Counted from the first letter of the stretch, positions 48,285 through 57,197 are shown. The stretch is 64,000 nucleotides of DNA from Arthrobacter sp. QXT-31 (GCF_001969265.1 NZ_CP019304.1:1240001-1304000); one strand, 5' to 3'. Program-made: numbers and translations. Notes: generated by a model from the sequence alone, not told the origin.

Positions 48285-49457
48285 GTGTCTCAGCACGCAA
48301 AATCTGACCCCCACACCACCGGCGACGCGCCCGGCTCGACCAACCGCCTTCCCGCCGGTGCCCAGGCATCCCGCCCGGAACCCAGCCCCGCCGACATCAA
48401 GCGCTGGCGCCAGTACCTCGCGGACGAACGGGCCGAGGCTGCCGTCTACCGTGACCTCGCCCAAAACCGCTCCGGCGAAGAGCGCGCCATCCTTCTGGCC
48501 CTGGCCGAGGCCGAGGGCCGGCATGAAGCCCACTGGCTGAAGCTGCTCGGGGAGCATGCCGGCAAGCCCCGGCACGCCTCCTTCCGCAGCCGCCTGCTGG
48601 GCTTCCTCGCCCGGCACTTCGGCTCGGTGTTTGTGCTCGCGCTGGCGCAGCGGGCCGAGGGCCGCTCCCCCTACACCAAGGAACCGTCGGCCACCCCGGC
48701 CATGGCGGCCGACGAGCAGATTCATGAGGAAGTGGTCCGGGGGCTGGCAACGCGCGGCCGCAACCGGCTCGCCGGCACGTTCCGCGCCGCTGTCTTCGGA
48801 GCCAACGACGGCCTGGTCAGCAACCTCGCGCTGGTGATGGGCATGGCCGCCACGGGCGTTGGCAGCGGCGTGGTCCTGCTCAGTGGCATCTCCGGGCTTT
48901 TGGCCGGCGCGTTCTCCATGGGCGCGGGCGAATTCGTGTCCGTCCGTTCCCAGCGGGAGCTCCTCGACGCGACCCGCCCCACCCAGGTGACGCTGGTGGC
49001 GGCGCCGCAGCTGGACATTGAGCACAACGAACTCCTGCTGGTGTACCTGGCGCGCGGCATGTCCCGGGAGGCTGCCGAACACCGGGTGGCCGAGCGCATG
49101 GGCCTCTTCACGTGCGACTGCGATCCCAGCCTCTCGCTGCATCCTGAACTGCCCGAGACCGAGGACGAGCACGAAGCCGTCGGCACGGCCTGGGGCGCCG
49201 CGCTGTCCAGCTTCTGCTTCTTCGCTTCGGGCGCGATCGTGCCCATCATTCCGTTTATCTTCGGCATGACCGGAGTCAGTGCCCTCATCGTGGCGGCAGT
49301 CCTGGTGGGCGTCGCACTGCTGGCCACCGGCGGGACTGTCGGGCTGCTGTCCGGCACGTCGCCGCTGACCCGCGGCCTGCGGCAGCTCGCCATCGGGCTC
49401 GGAGCAGCCGGCGTCACGTACCTCCTGGGAATGGTATTCGGCGCCGTCATAGCCTGA
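48285..49457 (+). CDS. Ferritin-like / VIT1-CCC1 fusion membrane protein (MbfA-like)
   Basis: 390 residues from GTG 48285, behind AGGAG. The N-terminal 50-160 region is a ferritin-like di-iron helical domain (RQYLADERAEAAVYRDLAQN, LLALAEAEGRHEAHWLKLL, with Glu and ExxH ligands). The C-terminal half is the VIT1/CCC1 domain (FGANDGLVSNLALVMGMA, GEFVSVRSQREL, CFFASGAIVPIIPFIFG) with about five membrane helices. In MbfA-type proteins this exports or sequesters ferrous iron or manganese and protects against peroxide. An IdeR-like box is upstream. An earlier in-frame ATG (48243) has no ribosome site. Confidence 0.88.
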   Translation: MSQHAKSDPHTTGDAPGSTNRLPAGAQASRPEPSPADIKRWRQYLADERAEAAVYRDLAQNRSGEERAILLALAEAEGRHEAHWLKLLGEHAGKPRHASFRSRLLGFLARHFGSVFVLALAQRAEGRSPYTKEPSATPAMAADEQIHEEVVRGLATRGRNRLAGTFRAAVFGANDGLVSNLALVMGMAATGVGSGVVLLSGISGLLAGAFSMGAGEFVSVRSQRELLDATRPTQVTLVAAPQLDIEHNELLLVYLARGMSREAAEHRVAERMGLFTCDCDPSLSLHPELPETEDEHEAVGTAWGAALSSFCFFASGAIVPIIPFIFGMTGVSALIVAAVLVGVALLATGGTVGLLSGTSPLTRGLRQLAIGLGAAGVTYLLGMVFGAVIA

Positions 49458-49507
49458 CTCACCGGCATTTCGGCCAATTTACCGGCCTGGCGGGCGGAAC
49501 TGTAAAG

Positions 49508-49519
49508 TAAGCTTGCTTA
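49508..49519. other. Small palindrome TAAGC-TT-GCTTA
   Basis: Perfect 5-bp arms in the 141-base gap between the VIT1 gene and the matrixin gene, within AAGTAAGCTTGCTTAGTG. It could be an operator for the protease gene downstream. No family can be assigned. Confidence 0.35.
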
Positions 49520-49598
49520 GTGATTGTTGCCTTGTTTGCCCCGCGCCCGGTTCCGTGGTGGGGGCGGCGTGGCAGGAGAATGCCGCGAAAGGGGTGCA

Positions 49599-50651
49599 GT
49601 GGAGCGTCAGGATCCGGGAAACAGCCAGCCCAGACACCGGCACCGGCCGCGCCATTCCGGCCCGGCCACGGCAGCGGCAAGGTTCATCCGCAGTCTGGTC
49701 GTGCTCGCTGCCCTCGGTTGTGCCGCATTCCTCGCAGCGGGGATGGCCTACGGCGACCCCCGTTTTGCCGGCGCTCTGAACTTCCGCATCGGTTCCGGGG
49801 ATCCGTCCGCGTCCCGGCAGGAGGATGCCCCGCAGGACGTCCAGCAGCAGGACACCGGCCAGGACCAGGCAGGGCACGACCATACGGAACAAGACCCGTC
49901 CGCGGTACCTGCCCAAGCCGGACCAAGCCCGCAGCCGAGGCGGGCGGAGGCCGGTGTGCCCGGAGGCACGGGCGCTGCCGCCGGCGCGCCCCCGCCGGGC
50001 CTCGGGGAGGCAGCCACTCCCCTGGGCCGGCCGCAGGCGCCCCCGAAGCCCAGCAAGTCGTTCAAGTTTCTGGCCGTGAACGCCGACGGCTCCCCCGTGG
50101 GCTACTCGCCGTGCCGCCCGTTGCACTACGTGGTGGATGCCAGGCTTGCCCCGGAAGGTGCTGCAGGCCTGGTTCCGGCAGCGATCCAGGCCATCTCCCG
50201 CGCCACCGGCATCCAGTTCGTCAACGACGGCGTCACCGACGAGCAGCCGTCGGCCCGGCGCGCCCCGTACCAGCCCGAAAAATACGGCGACCGCTGGGCA
50301 CCCCTGCTCATCAGCTGGACCACGCCGGAGGTGGCCCCGAAGCTGGGCGGCAAGGTCATCGGCACTGGCGGCAGCACCCTGTACAGCTACGGGAACGGGC
50401 CCCAGAGCTATGTCACCGGGAGCCTGGAACTGGATGCACCCCAAATGGCTGTGGAGCTGGGACGCCCGGACGGTACCTCCTACGCCAGTGCCGTCATCCT
50501 CCATGAACTGGCCCACGTGATGGGGCTGGAGCACGTGAACGACCCCTTCCAGCTCATGTACCCGGAGATCGGCTCGCCGGAGGGCCTGGCGGCCGGCGAC
50601 CTGAACGGCCTGTATCGGCTGGGCAAAGCACCCTGCCGCAAGGACCTGTAA
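49599..50651 (+). CDS. Membrane-anchored matrixin-type zinc metalloprotease
   Basis: 350 residues. The start GTG 49599 follows AAAGGGG. A basic, His/Arg-rich cytoplasmic head leads to one membrane/signal helix (IRSLVVLAALGCAAFLAAGMAYG), a Gln/Pro/Asp-rich linker (about 60-140), and a peptidase M10-like catalytic domain with CRPLHYVVDARLAPEG and the zinc motif HELAHVMGLEHVND, followed by the Met-turn LMYPEIGSPEG. The third zinc ligand is His in GLEH. It probably acts outside the cell or on the membrane face; substrates unknown. No prodomain cysteine switch is seen. Confidence 0.85.
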   Translation: MERQDPGNSQPRHRHRPRHSGPATAAARFIRSLVVLAALGCAAFLAAGMAYGDPRFAGALNFRIGSGDPSASRQEDAPQDVQQQDTGQDQAGHDHTEQDPSAVPAQAGPSPQPRRAEAGVPGGTGAAAGAPPPGLGEAATPLGRPQAPPKPSKSFKFLAVNADGSPVGYSPCRPLHYVVDARLAPEGAAGLVPAAIQAISRATGIQFVNDGVTDEQPSARRAPYQPEKYGDRWAPLLISWTTPEVAPKLGGKVIGTGGSTLYSYGNGPQSYVTGSLELDAPQMAVELGRPDGTSYASAVILHELAHVMGLEHVNDPFQLMYPEIGSPEGLAAGDLNGLYRLGKAPCRKDL

Positions 50652-50683
50652 GCCGGCGCAGCCCGTTCACCCGGCCCGCCGGT

Positions 50684-51817
50684 TTACCCGCCGAGGACCG
50701 CGAGCGCCTCGTCCACGCTGTCCACCAGGAAGATCCGCTGCTCCATGGCCCGGCCCGCGGCGAGGCTTTGCAGCATGGGCCAGGCCGGAAATTTCTGCTC
50801 CCAGTGTTCCCTGCCCACGAGCACCATGGGGGTCATGGTCTCCGGGACGCCGTAGTAGTTCTCGCAGGCGTCCTGGAAGATCTCCTGGACCGTACCCGCG
50901 GCGCCGGGCAGGAACACGATCCCTCCGTTGCAGACCTCCAGGAGGATGGCCTCGCGGACGGCGTTGGCGAAGTACTTGGCGATGTGGGTGGCGAAATAGT
51001 TGGGCGGCTCGTGCCCGTAAAACCAAGTGGGAATGCCCAGGGAAGGGGTCCCGGCCGGAAAGCGCTCGACGGCGGCTGCCGCAGCACGTGCCCAGGCGGA
51101 CACCGAGGGACGGAAGCCGGGAACGGCTGCCAGGTCACGGAGCACGTCCTGGAAGTCGGCGTCGCTGGCGGTGCTCAGGTAGGCACCCAGGTTCGCGGCC
51201 TCCATGGCGCCGGGGCCTCCGCCGGTAGCCACCAGATGGCCGCGGCGGGCCAGGAGCCGTCCCAGCAGGGCCGCGGCGGCGAAGCCGGTGGTCCCCCGCT
51301 GCAGGGCATGGCCGCCCATGACCCCGACGATGGAACGGCCGCCGCTGTTGAGGGTGCGGACAAATTCCTCCAGGGAGTCCCCGACGGCGTGATCGTGCAG
51401 GGCTGCCGCCAGGGTGGAATCGAGGCGGTGCCGTTGGCCTGGCCGCATGCTCCACTGATAGACCAAAGCGTCCGGGGTTTTCTCGTACGGCCCGTCAAGG
51501 ATGCCTGCGTACAGCTCCTGCGGAGTGTAAAGCCCGGCCCGGTACGGGTTGAAAGGAACGCCGGTGAGCTTTGGAAAAATCAGGGCACCCCGGCTGCGGA
51601 GTGACGCCTCCACGCCCGGGTCGAACGTACAGCCCAGGAAAATCGCCCCCTCGGCGTCCAGGGCAGCCAAGGCAGTGCCCCGTCCGCGGAGATCAAGCGA
51701 CTGCGCGTGCCAGCCGTGCATCGCCGTGGCCCCGGCGCTCACCAGCCGGTCGAACCTGGCGACGCTGTCCACCTCAAGGGTCCGCGGGCTGGGGTTCAGG
51801 CTGCCGGAGGGGTTCAT
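50684..51817 (-). CDS. LOG-family (Rossmann fold) protein
   Basis: 377 residues from ATG 51817. The nucleotide-binding core has VGVMGGHALQRG, the TGGGPGAMEAANLGAY loop and PGAAGTVQEIFQDACE, which replaces the usual PGGxGTxxE. LOG proteins hydrolyse cytokinin-type nucleoside monophosphates or similar nucleotides. This one is longer than the usual 180-250 residues, with about 150 extra N-terminal residues (TAMHGWHAQSLDLRGRGTALA) seen in actinobacterial members. Monocistronic; convergent with the protease gene. Confidence 0.85.
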   Translation of the reverse strand: MNPSGSLNPSPRTLEVDSVARFDRLVSAGATAMHGWHAQSLDLRGRGTALAALDAEGAIFLGCTFDPGVEASLRSRGALIFPKLTGVPFNPYRAGLYTPQELYAGILDGPYEKTPDALVYQWSMRPGQRHRLDSTLAAALHDHAVGDSLEEFVRTLNSGGRSIVGVMGGHALQRGTTGFAAAALLGRLLARRGHLVATGGGPGAMEAANLGAYLSTASDADFQDVLRDLAAVPGFRPSVSAWARAAAAAVERFPAGTPSLGIPTWFYGHEPPNYFATHIAKYFANAVREAILLEVCNGGIVFLPGAAGTVQEIFQDACENYYGVPETMTPMVLVGREHWEQKFPAWPMLQSLAAGRAMEQRIFLVDSVDEALAVLGG

Positions 51818-51862
51818 GATGCCTAGCCTAATGCGGTGCCGGGAGCGCACAGGGCCCAAAAG

Positions 51863-51898
51863 CGAAGTGCCCCGCCGGGAGACCGGCGGGGCACTTCG
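51863..51898 (-). terminator. Terminator hairpin after the second SDR gene
   Basis: CGAAGTGCCCCGCCGG (51863-51878) and CCGGCGGGGCACTTCG (51883-51898) form a perfect 16-bp stem with a 4-base loop. On the minus strand it follows the SDR stop by 27 bases and is trailed by CTTTTGGG. It isolates the SDR/MFS operon from the LOG gene. Confidence 0.75.
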
Positions 51899-51925
51899 GG
51901 AAAATCCAACGGCTAAGAAACCAGG

Positions 51926-52702
51926 TCAGGAGACCTGGAGGCCGCCGTTGATGTCGTAGGTCGCGGCGGTGATGTAGCCCGAGTCCGCACCCAGCAGGAA
52001 GGAGATCAGCGCAGCCACTTCCTCGCGGGTGCCCACGCGGCCCATCATGATGCCCTCGGACATCTGGGCCTTGCGCTCCTCGGTCAGGGTTCCGCCCATG
52101 ATGTCGGTGTCGATCGGGCCCGGGGCGATCGCGTTCACGGTCACGCCGAACTCGCCGACTTCGCGGGCCAGGGCACGGGTGAAGCCGATGATGCCGGCCT
52201 TGGAGGCGCTGTAGGCCACCTTGGAGTAGGTGCCGCCGCCGCGCTGGGCGGAGATGGAGGAGATGCTGACGATGCGGCCCAGCTTGCGTTCGATCATGCC
52301 CTTGAGCACCCGCTGGGACACCACGAACGTGCCGCGCATGTTGATGGCGAAGACCTTGTCCCACTCGGCAACCGTGGTCTCCATGAAGGGGGTCGGGGAG
52401 CTGATGCCGGCCAAGTTGGCCAGTGCCACGATCGGCGGCATCGACTCTTCGATCTCGGTGGTCGCCCGGTCCACGGATGCTTCGTCGGAGACGTCTGCTC
52501 CGACGCCGATCGCCTTCACGGCACGGTTCGACCCGATCTCCGCGGCGGCGGCCCTCGCGTCCTCGGCGTTGATGTCCAGGATTGCGATGGACCAGCCCTC
52601 GCTGGCCATGCGGTCAGCCGCTGCCCGGCCAATGCCGCGGACGGATGCCGCGCCGGTCAGCACAACGGTGCGTTCTGCGGGGAAGGGGGTGGTTGAGCTC
52701 AT
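51926..52702 (-). CDS. SDR-family oxidoreductase, paralogue of the tetrulose-operon SDR
   Basis: 258 residues. TGAASVRGIGRAAADRM, ALANLAGISS, SISSISAQRGGGTYSKVAYSASKAG with the catalytic Ser, Tyr and Lys, and APGPIDTDIMGGTLTEERK. These blocks are almost the same as in the SDR at 14559-15326, and both genes are adjacent to ACS-type MFS genes. Here the order is MFS then SDR, with a 36-base gap. It presumably oxidises a related hydroxy compound. The C-terminus (ITAATYDINGGLQVS) departs from the usual LxVDGG. Confidence 0.88.
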   Translation of the reverse strand: MSSTTPFPAERTVVLTGAASVRGIGRAAADRMASEGWSIAILDINAEDARAAAAEIGSNRAVKAIGVGADVSDEASVDRATTEIEESMPPIVALANLAGISSPTPFMETTVAEWDKVFAINMRGTFVVSQRVLKGMIERKLGRIVSISSISAQRGGGTYSKVAYSASKAGIIGFTRALAREVGEFGVTVNAIAPGPIDTDIMGGTLTEERKAQMSEGIMMGRVGTREEVAALISFLLGADSGYITAATYDINGGLQVS

Positions 52703-52738
52703 TGCGGGTATTCCTTCGGGTGGTTCTCGGATGGGTCT

Positions 52739-54106
52739 TTAGCGGTTGGCCGGGACGTCTGCGGTGACCTTGACTGCCGGGTCCAGTGCCGCATCGCCTT
52801 CGGGGCGCTTACGGGCATACAGGTAGGTGGCCACAGCCGTGACGCACAGGCAGAAGGAGAGGAACAGCAGGCCGCTCTGGTTGTTGCCGGTGGCATCCTT
52901 CAGGATCCCGACGGCGTACGGGGCCACGAAGCCGCCAAGGTTGCCCAGCGAGTTGACCAGGGCGAGGCCGGAAGCGGCTGCCGCGCCGGTGAGGGCGGCG
53001 GACGGCATGGAGAGGAACGGGGCGATGGCTCCGTAGATGCCCATGGCCGCTGCGGTCAGGGCGATGAGTGCCAGGACGGGGTTGACCTGCAGGAGGTAAC
53101 CGGCGGAGAGGAGTCCAAGACCTGCCAGCACCATGCTGACGGAGGTGTGCCAGGCGCGCTTGCCGGTCTTGTCGGCGCGCTTGCTCCAGAAGTAGACGAA
53201 GACTGCTGCGATGGAGTACGGAACCAGGACGATGAATCCGACCTGCGCGGTGGAGAAGTCACCCAGGGCGGCCACGATGGTGGGAAGCCACAGGCCCAGG
53301 CCGTAGATGCCGCAGACGAGGCCGAAGTACAGGGCAGAGTAAACAACGGTGCGCTTGTCCTTGAGGCCAGCCAGGAAGTTGTGGTTGCCGCCCTTGGACT
53401 TGGCTGCGAGTTCGGCGTCCATGGTGTTGGTCAGCCATTCGCGCTCATCGGCGTTGAGCCACTTGGCGTCGCGGGGGCGGTCCGTCATGAGGATCGGGGT
53501 CAGCAGGCCGAGCAGGACAGCCGGGATGCCTTCGATGATGTACAGCCACTGCCAGCCGTGCAGGCCCCAGATGCCGTCCATCTGCAGCAGGAGGCCGGAC
53601 ACCGGGGCGCCGAGGGCGTTGGAGATGGGCTGGGCGAGGATGAAGATGCCCAGGACGGTGACGCGCTGCGCGGCCGGGAACCACAGGGTCAGGTAGAAGA
53701 GGATGGCCGGGAAGAAGCCGGCTTCGGCGGCGCCGAGCAGGAACCGGATGATGTAGTAGGTGGTTTCACCGTTCACCAGGGCCATGGCCGTGGCGAAGAT
53801 GCCCCACGTGATCAGGATGCGGGCCAGCCATTTGCGGGCGCCGAACTTGTACATCCCGGCGTTGCTGGGTACTTCCAGGAGTGCGTAGCCGAGGAAGAAG
53901 ATGCCCGCACCCAGACCGTAGGCAGCAGCGGTCAGGCCGATGTCCTCGCTCATGGTCAGCTTGGCGAAGCCGACGTTGTTGCGGTCCAGGTATGCGATGA
54001 AGTACAGGAGCACGATCAGCGGCATGACGCGGCGGCGGACTTTGCGGAGCGTGCGGTCTCCAAGCTCGCCGAGTCCGGAGGACGTTTTGGTTAATGAAGT
54101 CATCAT
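52739..54106 (-). CDS. MFS transporter, ACS-type, paralogue of 12946-14349
   Basis: 455 residues, 12 helices. The first-helix motif YLDRNNVGFAKL and GAGIFFLGYALLEVPSN mark the anion:cation symporter family. Motifs in the second half (GGFVAPYAVGILKDATGN) are also typical. It forms an operon with the SDR downstream and follows a palindrome (54206-54218) that resembles a GntR/FCD operator. An organic acid is the likely cargo. Two adjacent ATGs (54106, 54103) are possible starts. Confidence 0.87.
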   Translation of the reverse strand: MMTSLTKTSSGLGELGDRTLRKVRRRVMPLIVLLYFIAYLDRNNVGFAKLTMSEDIGLTAAAYGLGAGIFFLGYALLEVPSNAGMYKFGARKWLARILITWGIFATAMALVNGETTYYIIRFLLGAAEAGFFPAILFYLTLWFPAAQRVTVLGIFILAQPISNALGAPVSGLLLQMDGIWGLHGWQWLYIIEGIPAVLLGLLTPILMTDRPRDAKWLNADEREWLTNTMDAELAAKSKGGNHNFLAGLKDKRTVVYSALYFGLVCGIYGLGLWLPTIVAALGDFSTAQVGFIVLVPYSIAAVFVYFWSKRADKTGKRAWHTSVSMVLAGLGLLSAGYLLQVNPVLALIALTAAAMGIYGAIAPFLSMPSAALTGAAAASGLALVNSLGNLGGFVAPYAVGILKDATGNNQSGLLFLSFCLCVTAVATYLYARKRPEGDAALDPAVKVTADVPANR

Positions 54107-54205
54107 CGACCTTCTGTCTGGCGGTTCCCGGCCCGGCGGCTCTGCGGGTGGGTTTCCGCTGCTTATCTTTGTGGATTCCGATCAGCGATTATGTCTGCTT
54201 TATCT

Positions 54206-54218
54206 GATGTCAGACATC
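54206..54218. promoter_or_regulatory. Candidate FCD-GntR operator GATGT-CAG-ACATC
   Basis: A 13-bp palindrome with TGTCAGACA in its centre, 100 bases upstream of the MFS start and 150 bases downstream of the GntR gene. TGTCnGACA-like sites are common for FadR/FCD regulators. The rest of 54107-54368 shows no clear gene. Confidence 0.55.
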
Positions 54219-54368
54219 TGACGGAAGAACATGACCAAAAGCTTAGGAGGGTGACGAGCGTTACGTCAAGGCGGAAGGGCGAACCCGCCCAAAGACACGC
54301 CCAGTCACTCCCGGACCTGGAGAAAAGTCGGGAACAGTGGGTGGAGCCGGGGAAGGAGAAAAGGGGGC

Positions 54369-55076
54369 TTAGGAGCGGCTGCCGTGAACGTAGCGCTCGT
54401 AGTCCTCGAAGGTCTGGTCCATGTGCTCATCCATGGCTTTGCGGGCCAGCTCCGGGTCACCGGTGAGGATGCTTTCCAGCACGCGCTGGTGGAAGGCGAT
54501 GGCGTGGCGCTGGATCTCCTCGATGGCCGACGTCTCGCGGCGCGCGCGGTAGAGGGACTGGCCCAGCTGGGCCAGCAGGGCACGCACAAACGGGTTGCCG
54601 GAGGCCTTCAGGACGGTGTCATGGAAGGCTATGTCCGCGGCCACGAACCCGTCCAGGTCGCGGTCCTGGTGAAACCGCTTCATGTCCGCGATGGACGCCC
54701 TCATCTCCTCGGCGTGTTCGGGGGTGTGGCGGCGGGCGGCGAGCGCAGCGGCACCGGTTTCCACCATGCGCCGCACCTCAATGAGCCCGCGGGAAACCTG
54801 GTCGTCCGCGTTGCCGTGCGAGGCTGCCTTGATGATGGCATCGAGGCCAGTCCAGTTGTCGGCAGGGTTTACGAACGTGCCGCGGCCGGCCTTGACGTAC
54901 AGGATGTTCTGGGCCCGAAGTGCTTTCAGGGCTTCACGGGCGGTCAGCCGGCTGACGTCGTAGGCCTTGGCGATGTCGGCTTCCGGCGGCAGTGCATCGT
55001 GCGGCTTCAGCCTGCCATCGAGAATGTCGTCCAGCAGACCGTCAACGAGGTCGTCAACAAGTGTCCTGCGCCCCAT
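54369..55076 (-). CDS. FadR-type GntR regulator with FCD domain
   Basis: 235 residues from ATG 55076 (MGRRTLVDDLVDGLLDDIL). Winged helix LPPEADIAKAYDVSRLTAREALKALRAQNILYVKAGRGTFV, then the FCD domain with metal-ligand pattern (IEVRRMVETGAAALAA, ADIAFHDTVLKASGN, RHAIAFHQRVLE). The frame runs open to 55553 but covers the divergent promoter. It likely controls the ACS-MFS/SDR operon just downstream, and perhaps the divergent amidotransferase gene. Confidence 0.9.
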   Translation of the reverse strand: MGRRTLVDDLVDGLLDDILDGRLKPHDALPPEADIAKAYDVSRLTAREALKALRAQNILYVKAGRGTFVNPADNWTGLDAIIKAASHGNADDQVSRGLIEVRRMVETGAAALAARRHTPEHAEEMRASIADMKRFHQDRDLDGFVAADIAFHDTVLKASGNPFVRALLAQLGQSLYRARRETSAIEEIQRHAIAFHQRVLESILTGDPELARKAMDEHMDQTFEDYERYVHGSRS

Positions 55077-55152
55077 CGACTGCCCTACTTTCGCCTTGCC
55101 TACTGCTCCCAACACTACCGAACCGCGGCAGACCCAGTAAAAAGGATCCGTC

Positions 55153-56166
55153 ATGGGGCAGAATTTGAGGATGCAGGATTCAACGCGGAATTCAGGAACA
55201 GTGCAGGATCCGGAGGCAGTGCAGGATTTGGACACAGCGCAGAACCGGGATGCGACAGACAGCACGACGCCGGGCCATGGGCGCCGGCCCCGAATCGGTA
55301 TCCCTGTCCGGCTCAATAACACTTCGGATCCGGATCCGCGGGTGGCAAAGGCCAACCGCCTCTTCGGCTGCATCGTCAGCCTCATCCGCGATGCTGGCGG
55401 GGAGCCGGTGCTGCTCACCCCTGAGTCGCTGGAGCCGGGAGTTCGCGGAACCCCCAACAGTGGAACGGCCGACGGCGGAACCTCCGGCGGCGAAAAGGCG
55501 CCGGACGCGCCCGGGGCGCTTGACGGCGTCGTACTTCCCGGCGGCGGTGACATTAGCCCCCGCCTCTACGGCGAGGAGCCGGGACCTACGCTCTACGACG
55601 TCAGCGAGGAGCAGGACCGGCTGGACTTCGCGGTGGCGCGGCACGCGCTGGATTCCGGCATGCCGGTATTGGGCATCTGCCGCGGACACCAGCTGCTCAA
55701 TGTGCTGTACGGCGGGACGCTGATCCAGGACATGACGCCAGGAACCGTGCCGCACCGCCAGATCCCGGCAGCCGCCAACAGGCCCTGGGTCTGGCACGAG
55801 GTGACCATCAACCCGGGCTCCAAGGTGGCAAAGATGTATGCCGCCGTCGACAGTCCGGACGGCGGGACGGCGGCCTCGGCGGGCGCAGCCTCTGCGGACG
55901 CGGGTAAGGCAGCTGCGGGCAATGCAGCCGCAGGCGACACTGCAGCGATGGGCGTCAAGATCGCTTCGGGCCACCATCAGGCCGTTGACCGGGTGGCTCC
56001 GGGGCTGCTGGTGACCGCCGTCGCGGATGACGGCACGGTGGAGGCACTCGAGGATCCGGAGCGGTGGGTGGCCTCGGTGCAGTGGCACCCGGAGGCCCTG
56101 GAACTGACCGAAGAGCAAAGGCTCGCCCCGTTCCGTGTCTTCGTGGAGGCCTGCGGCAAGCCCTGA
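55153..56166 (+). CDS. Gamma-glutamyl-GABA hydrolase-like class I glutamine amidotransferase (PuuD-like)
   Basis: 337 residues. Peptidase C26 features: VVLPGGGDISPRLYGEEP, the nucleophile Cys in LGICRGHQLLNVLYGGTLIQD, and the catalytic His/Glu in VQWHPEALELT, with ASGHHQAVDRV. It hydrolyses gamma-glutamyl amides such as gamma-Glu-GABA from putrescine breakdown. Unusual: an N-terminal 45-residue tail of QD-containing repeats (VQDPEAVQDLDTAQ) and an Ala/Gly insert (about 225-265). No puuA or other puu genes are adjacent. It is divergent from the GntR gene. Confidence 0.85.
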   Translation: MGQNLRMQDSTRNSGTVQDPEAVQDLDTAQNRDATDSTTPGHGRRPRIGIPVRLNNTSDPDPRVAKANRLFGCIVSLIRDAGGEPVLLTPESLEPGVRGTPNSGTADGGTSGGEKAPDAPGALDGVVLPGGGDISPRLYGEEPGPTLYDVSEEQDRLDFAVARHALDSGMPVLGICRGHQLLNVLYGGTLIQDMTPGTVPHRQIPAAANRPWVWHEVTINPGSKVAKMYAAVDSPDGGTAASAGAASADAGKAAAGNAAAGDTAAMGVKIASGHHQAVDRVAPGLLVTAVADDGTVEALEDPERWVASVQWHPEALELTEEQRLAPFRVFVEACGKP

Positions 56167-56248
56167 CCGGCGAAGCACCTCGGCTGCCGTGCGGACCGGT
56201 TCCGCTCCTTGACTGGCGGCCGCGCCCTGCTATGATCAAAATCAGAGT

Positions 56249-56268
56249 ATGTCCTAACAAACGGACAT
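56249..56268. promoter_or_regulatory. Candidate IolR-type operator
   Basis: ATGTCC (56249-56254) and GGACAT (56263-56268) form an inverted repeat with an 8-base spacer, 57 bases upstream of the HutC-GntR gene. It contains TGTCCTAACA, which agrees with the consensus I recall for Corynebacterium glutamicum IolR sites. Autoregulation is likely. Confidence 0.55.
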
Positions 56269-56324
56269 GCACTGACATACAGGCTTCCTGGACGCAGGAA
56301 CCTGCGGCACAAAGGGAGCATTCA

Positions 56325-57065
56325 ATGGCGAACCAACTACACCTCAGCATCGACCGGTCGTCGCCGGTGCCGCTGTACCATCAGGTGGTCCAGGGCATTG
56401 AAGCTGCCATCCATACCGGCCTGCTGGAACCCGGCAGCCGGCTGGAGAACGAGATCGACCTCGCCGCCCAGCTGAACCTCTCGCGCCCCACCATGCGCAA
56501 GGCCATGGACGAACTGGTCCGTTCCGGGCTGCTCGTGCGCAAGCGGGGTGTCGGCACTCAGGTGGTGTCGAGCCAGGTCCGCCGTCCGCTTGAACTGTCC
56601 AGCCTGTACGACGACCTGACGAACAACGGCAGCAAGCCGACCACCGAGGTGCTCACCTTTGCGCATATAGAGGCCGACGCCGCAACCCGGGAGGCCCTCC
56701 ACCTCACCGCCGGGGCCAAGGTCTACCACTTCACGAGGCTCCGGAAAGTGGCCGGCAAGCCACTGGCCCTGATGGAGAACTGGGTGCGCGACGACATCAC
56801 GCACATTGATGAGGACCTGCTCAAGACGCAGGGCCTGTACAGCATCCTGCGCAGCGGCGGCGTCAACTTCCGGCTGGCAACGCAGCGCATCGGCGCCATG
56901 GTGGCCAACGATTACCAGGCCCCGCTCCTGGACACCCAGCCCGGTTCCGCCCTGGTCACCATGGAACGCACCGCCGTCGACGACACGGGGCGCAACGTGG
57001 AGACCGGACACCACGTCTACCGGGGAGACTCCTACAGCTTCGAAATGACACTGGTCCAGCGCTAG
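56325..57065 (+). CDS. GntR-family regulator, HutC subfamily (UTRA domain), probable inositol regulator
   Basis: 246 residues from ATG 56325, behind AAAGGGAG. The winged helix (VPLYHQVVQGIEAAIHTGLL, NEIDLAAQLNLSRPTMRKAMDELVRSGLLVRKRGVGTQVV) is followed by a UTRA domain (about 80-240) with YHFTRLRKVAGKPLALMENWV. Directly upstream of iolB in the same direction (132-base gap), it is the likely repressor of myo-inositol use, relieved by an inositol breakdown product. A frame open to 56064 overlaps the previous gene and is not the start. Confidence 0.9.
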   Translation: MANQLHLSIDRSSPVPLYHQVVQGIEAAIHTGLLEPGSRLENEIDLAAQLNLSRPTMRKAMDELVRSGLLVRKRGVGTQVVSSQVRRPLELSSLYDDLTNNGSKPTTEVLTFAHIEADAATREALHLTAGAKVYHFTRLRKVAGKPLALMENWVRDDITHIDEDLLKTQGLYSILRSGGVNFRLATQRIGAMVANDYQAPLLDTQPGSALVTMERTAVDDTGRNVETGHHVYRGDSYSFEMTLVQR

Positions 57066-57197
57066 CGCGATTCAGCGCCGGGCCGGCAAAGCAAGGACGG
57101 TTCAGTCCCCCGCCCGCGTGGGGGCAGCCGTTGGCCTGGCCTTTTGCCGACTGCCGGCGGGGCGCCATTTCCACCTATCCGAAAGGGACACGAACTT

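Noticed and set aside
56064..56324. Longer N-terminus for the HutC-type regulator
   Set aside because: The frame overlaps the preceding amidotransferase gene and the operator; ATG 56325 has a strong ribosome site and begins at the expected family position.
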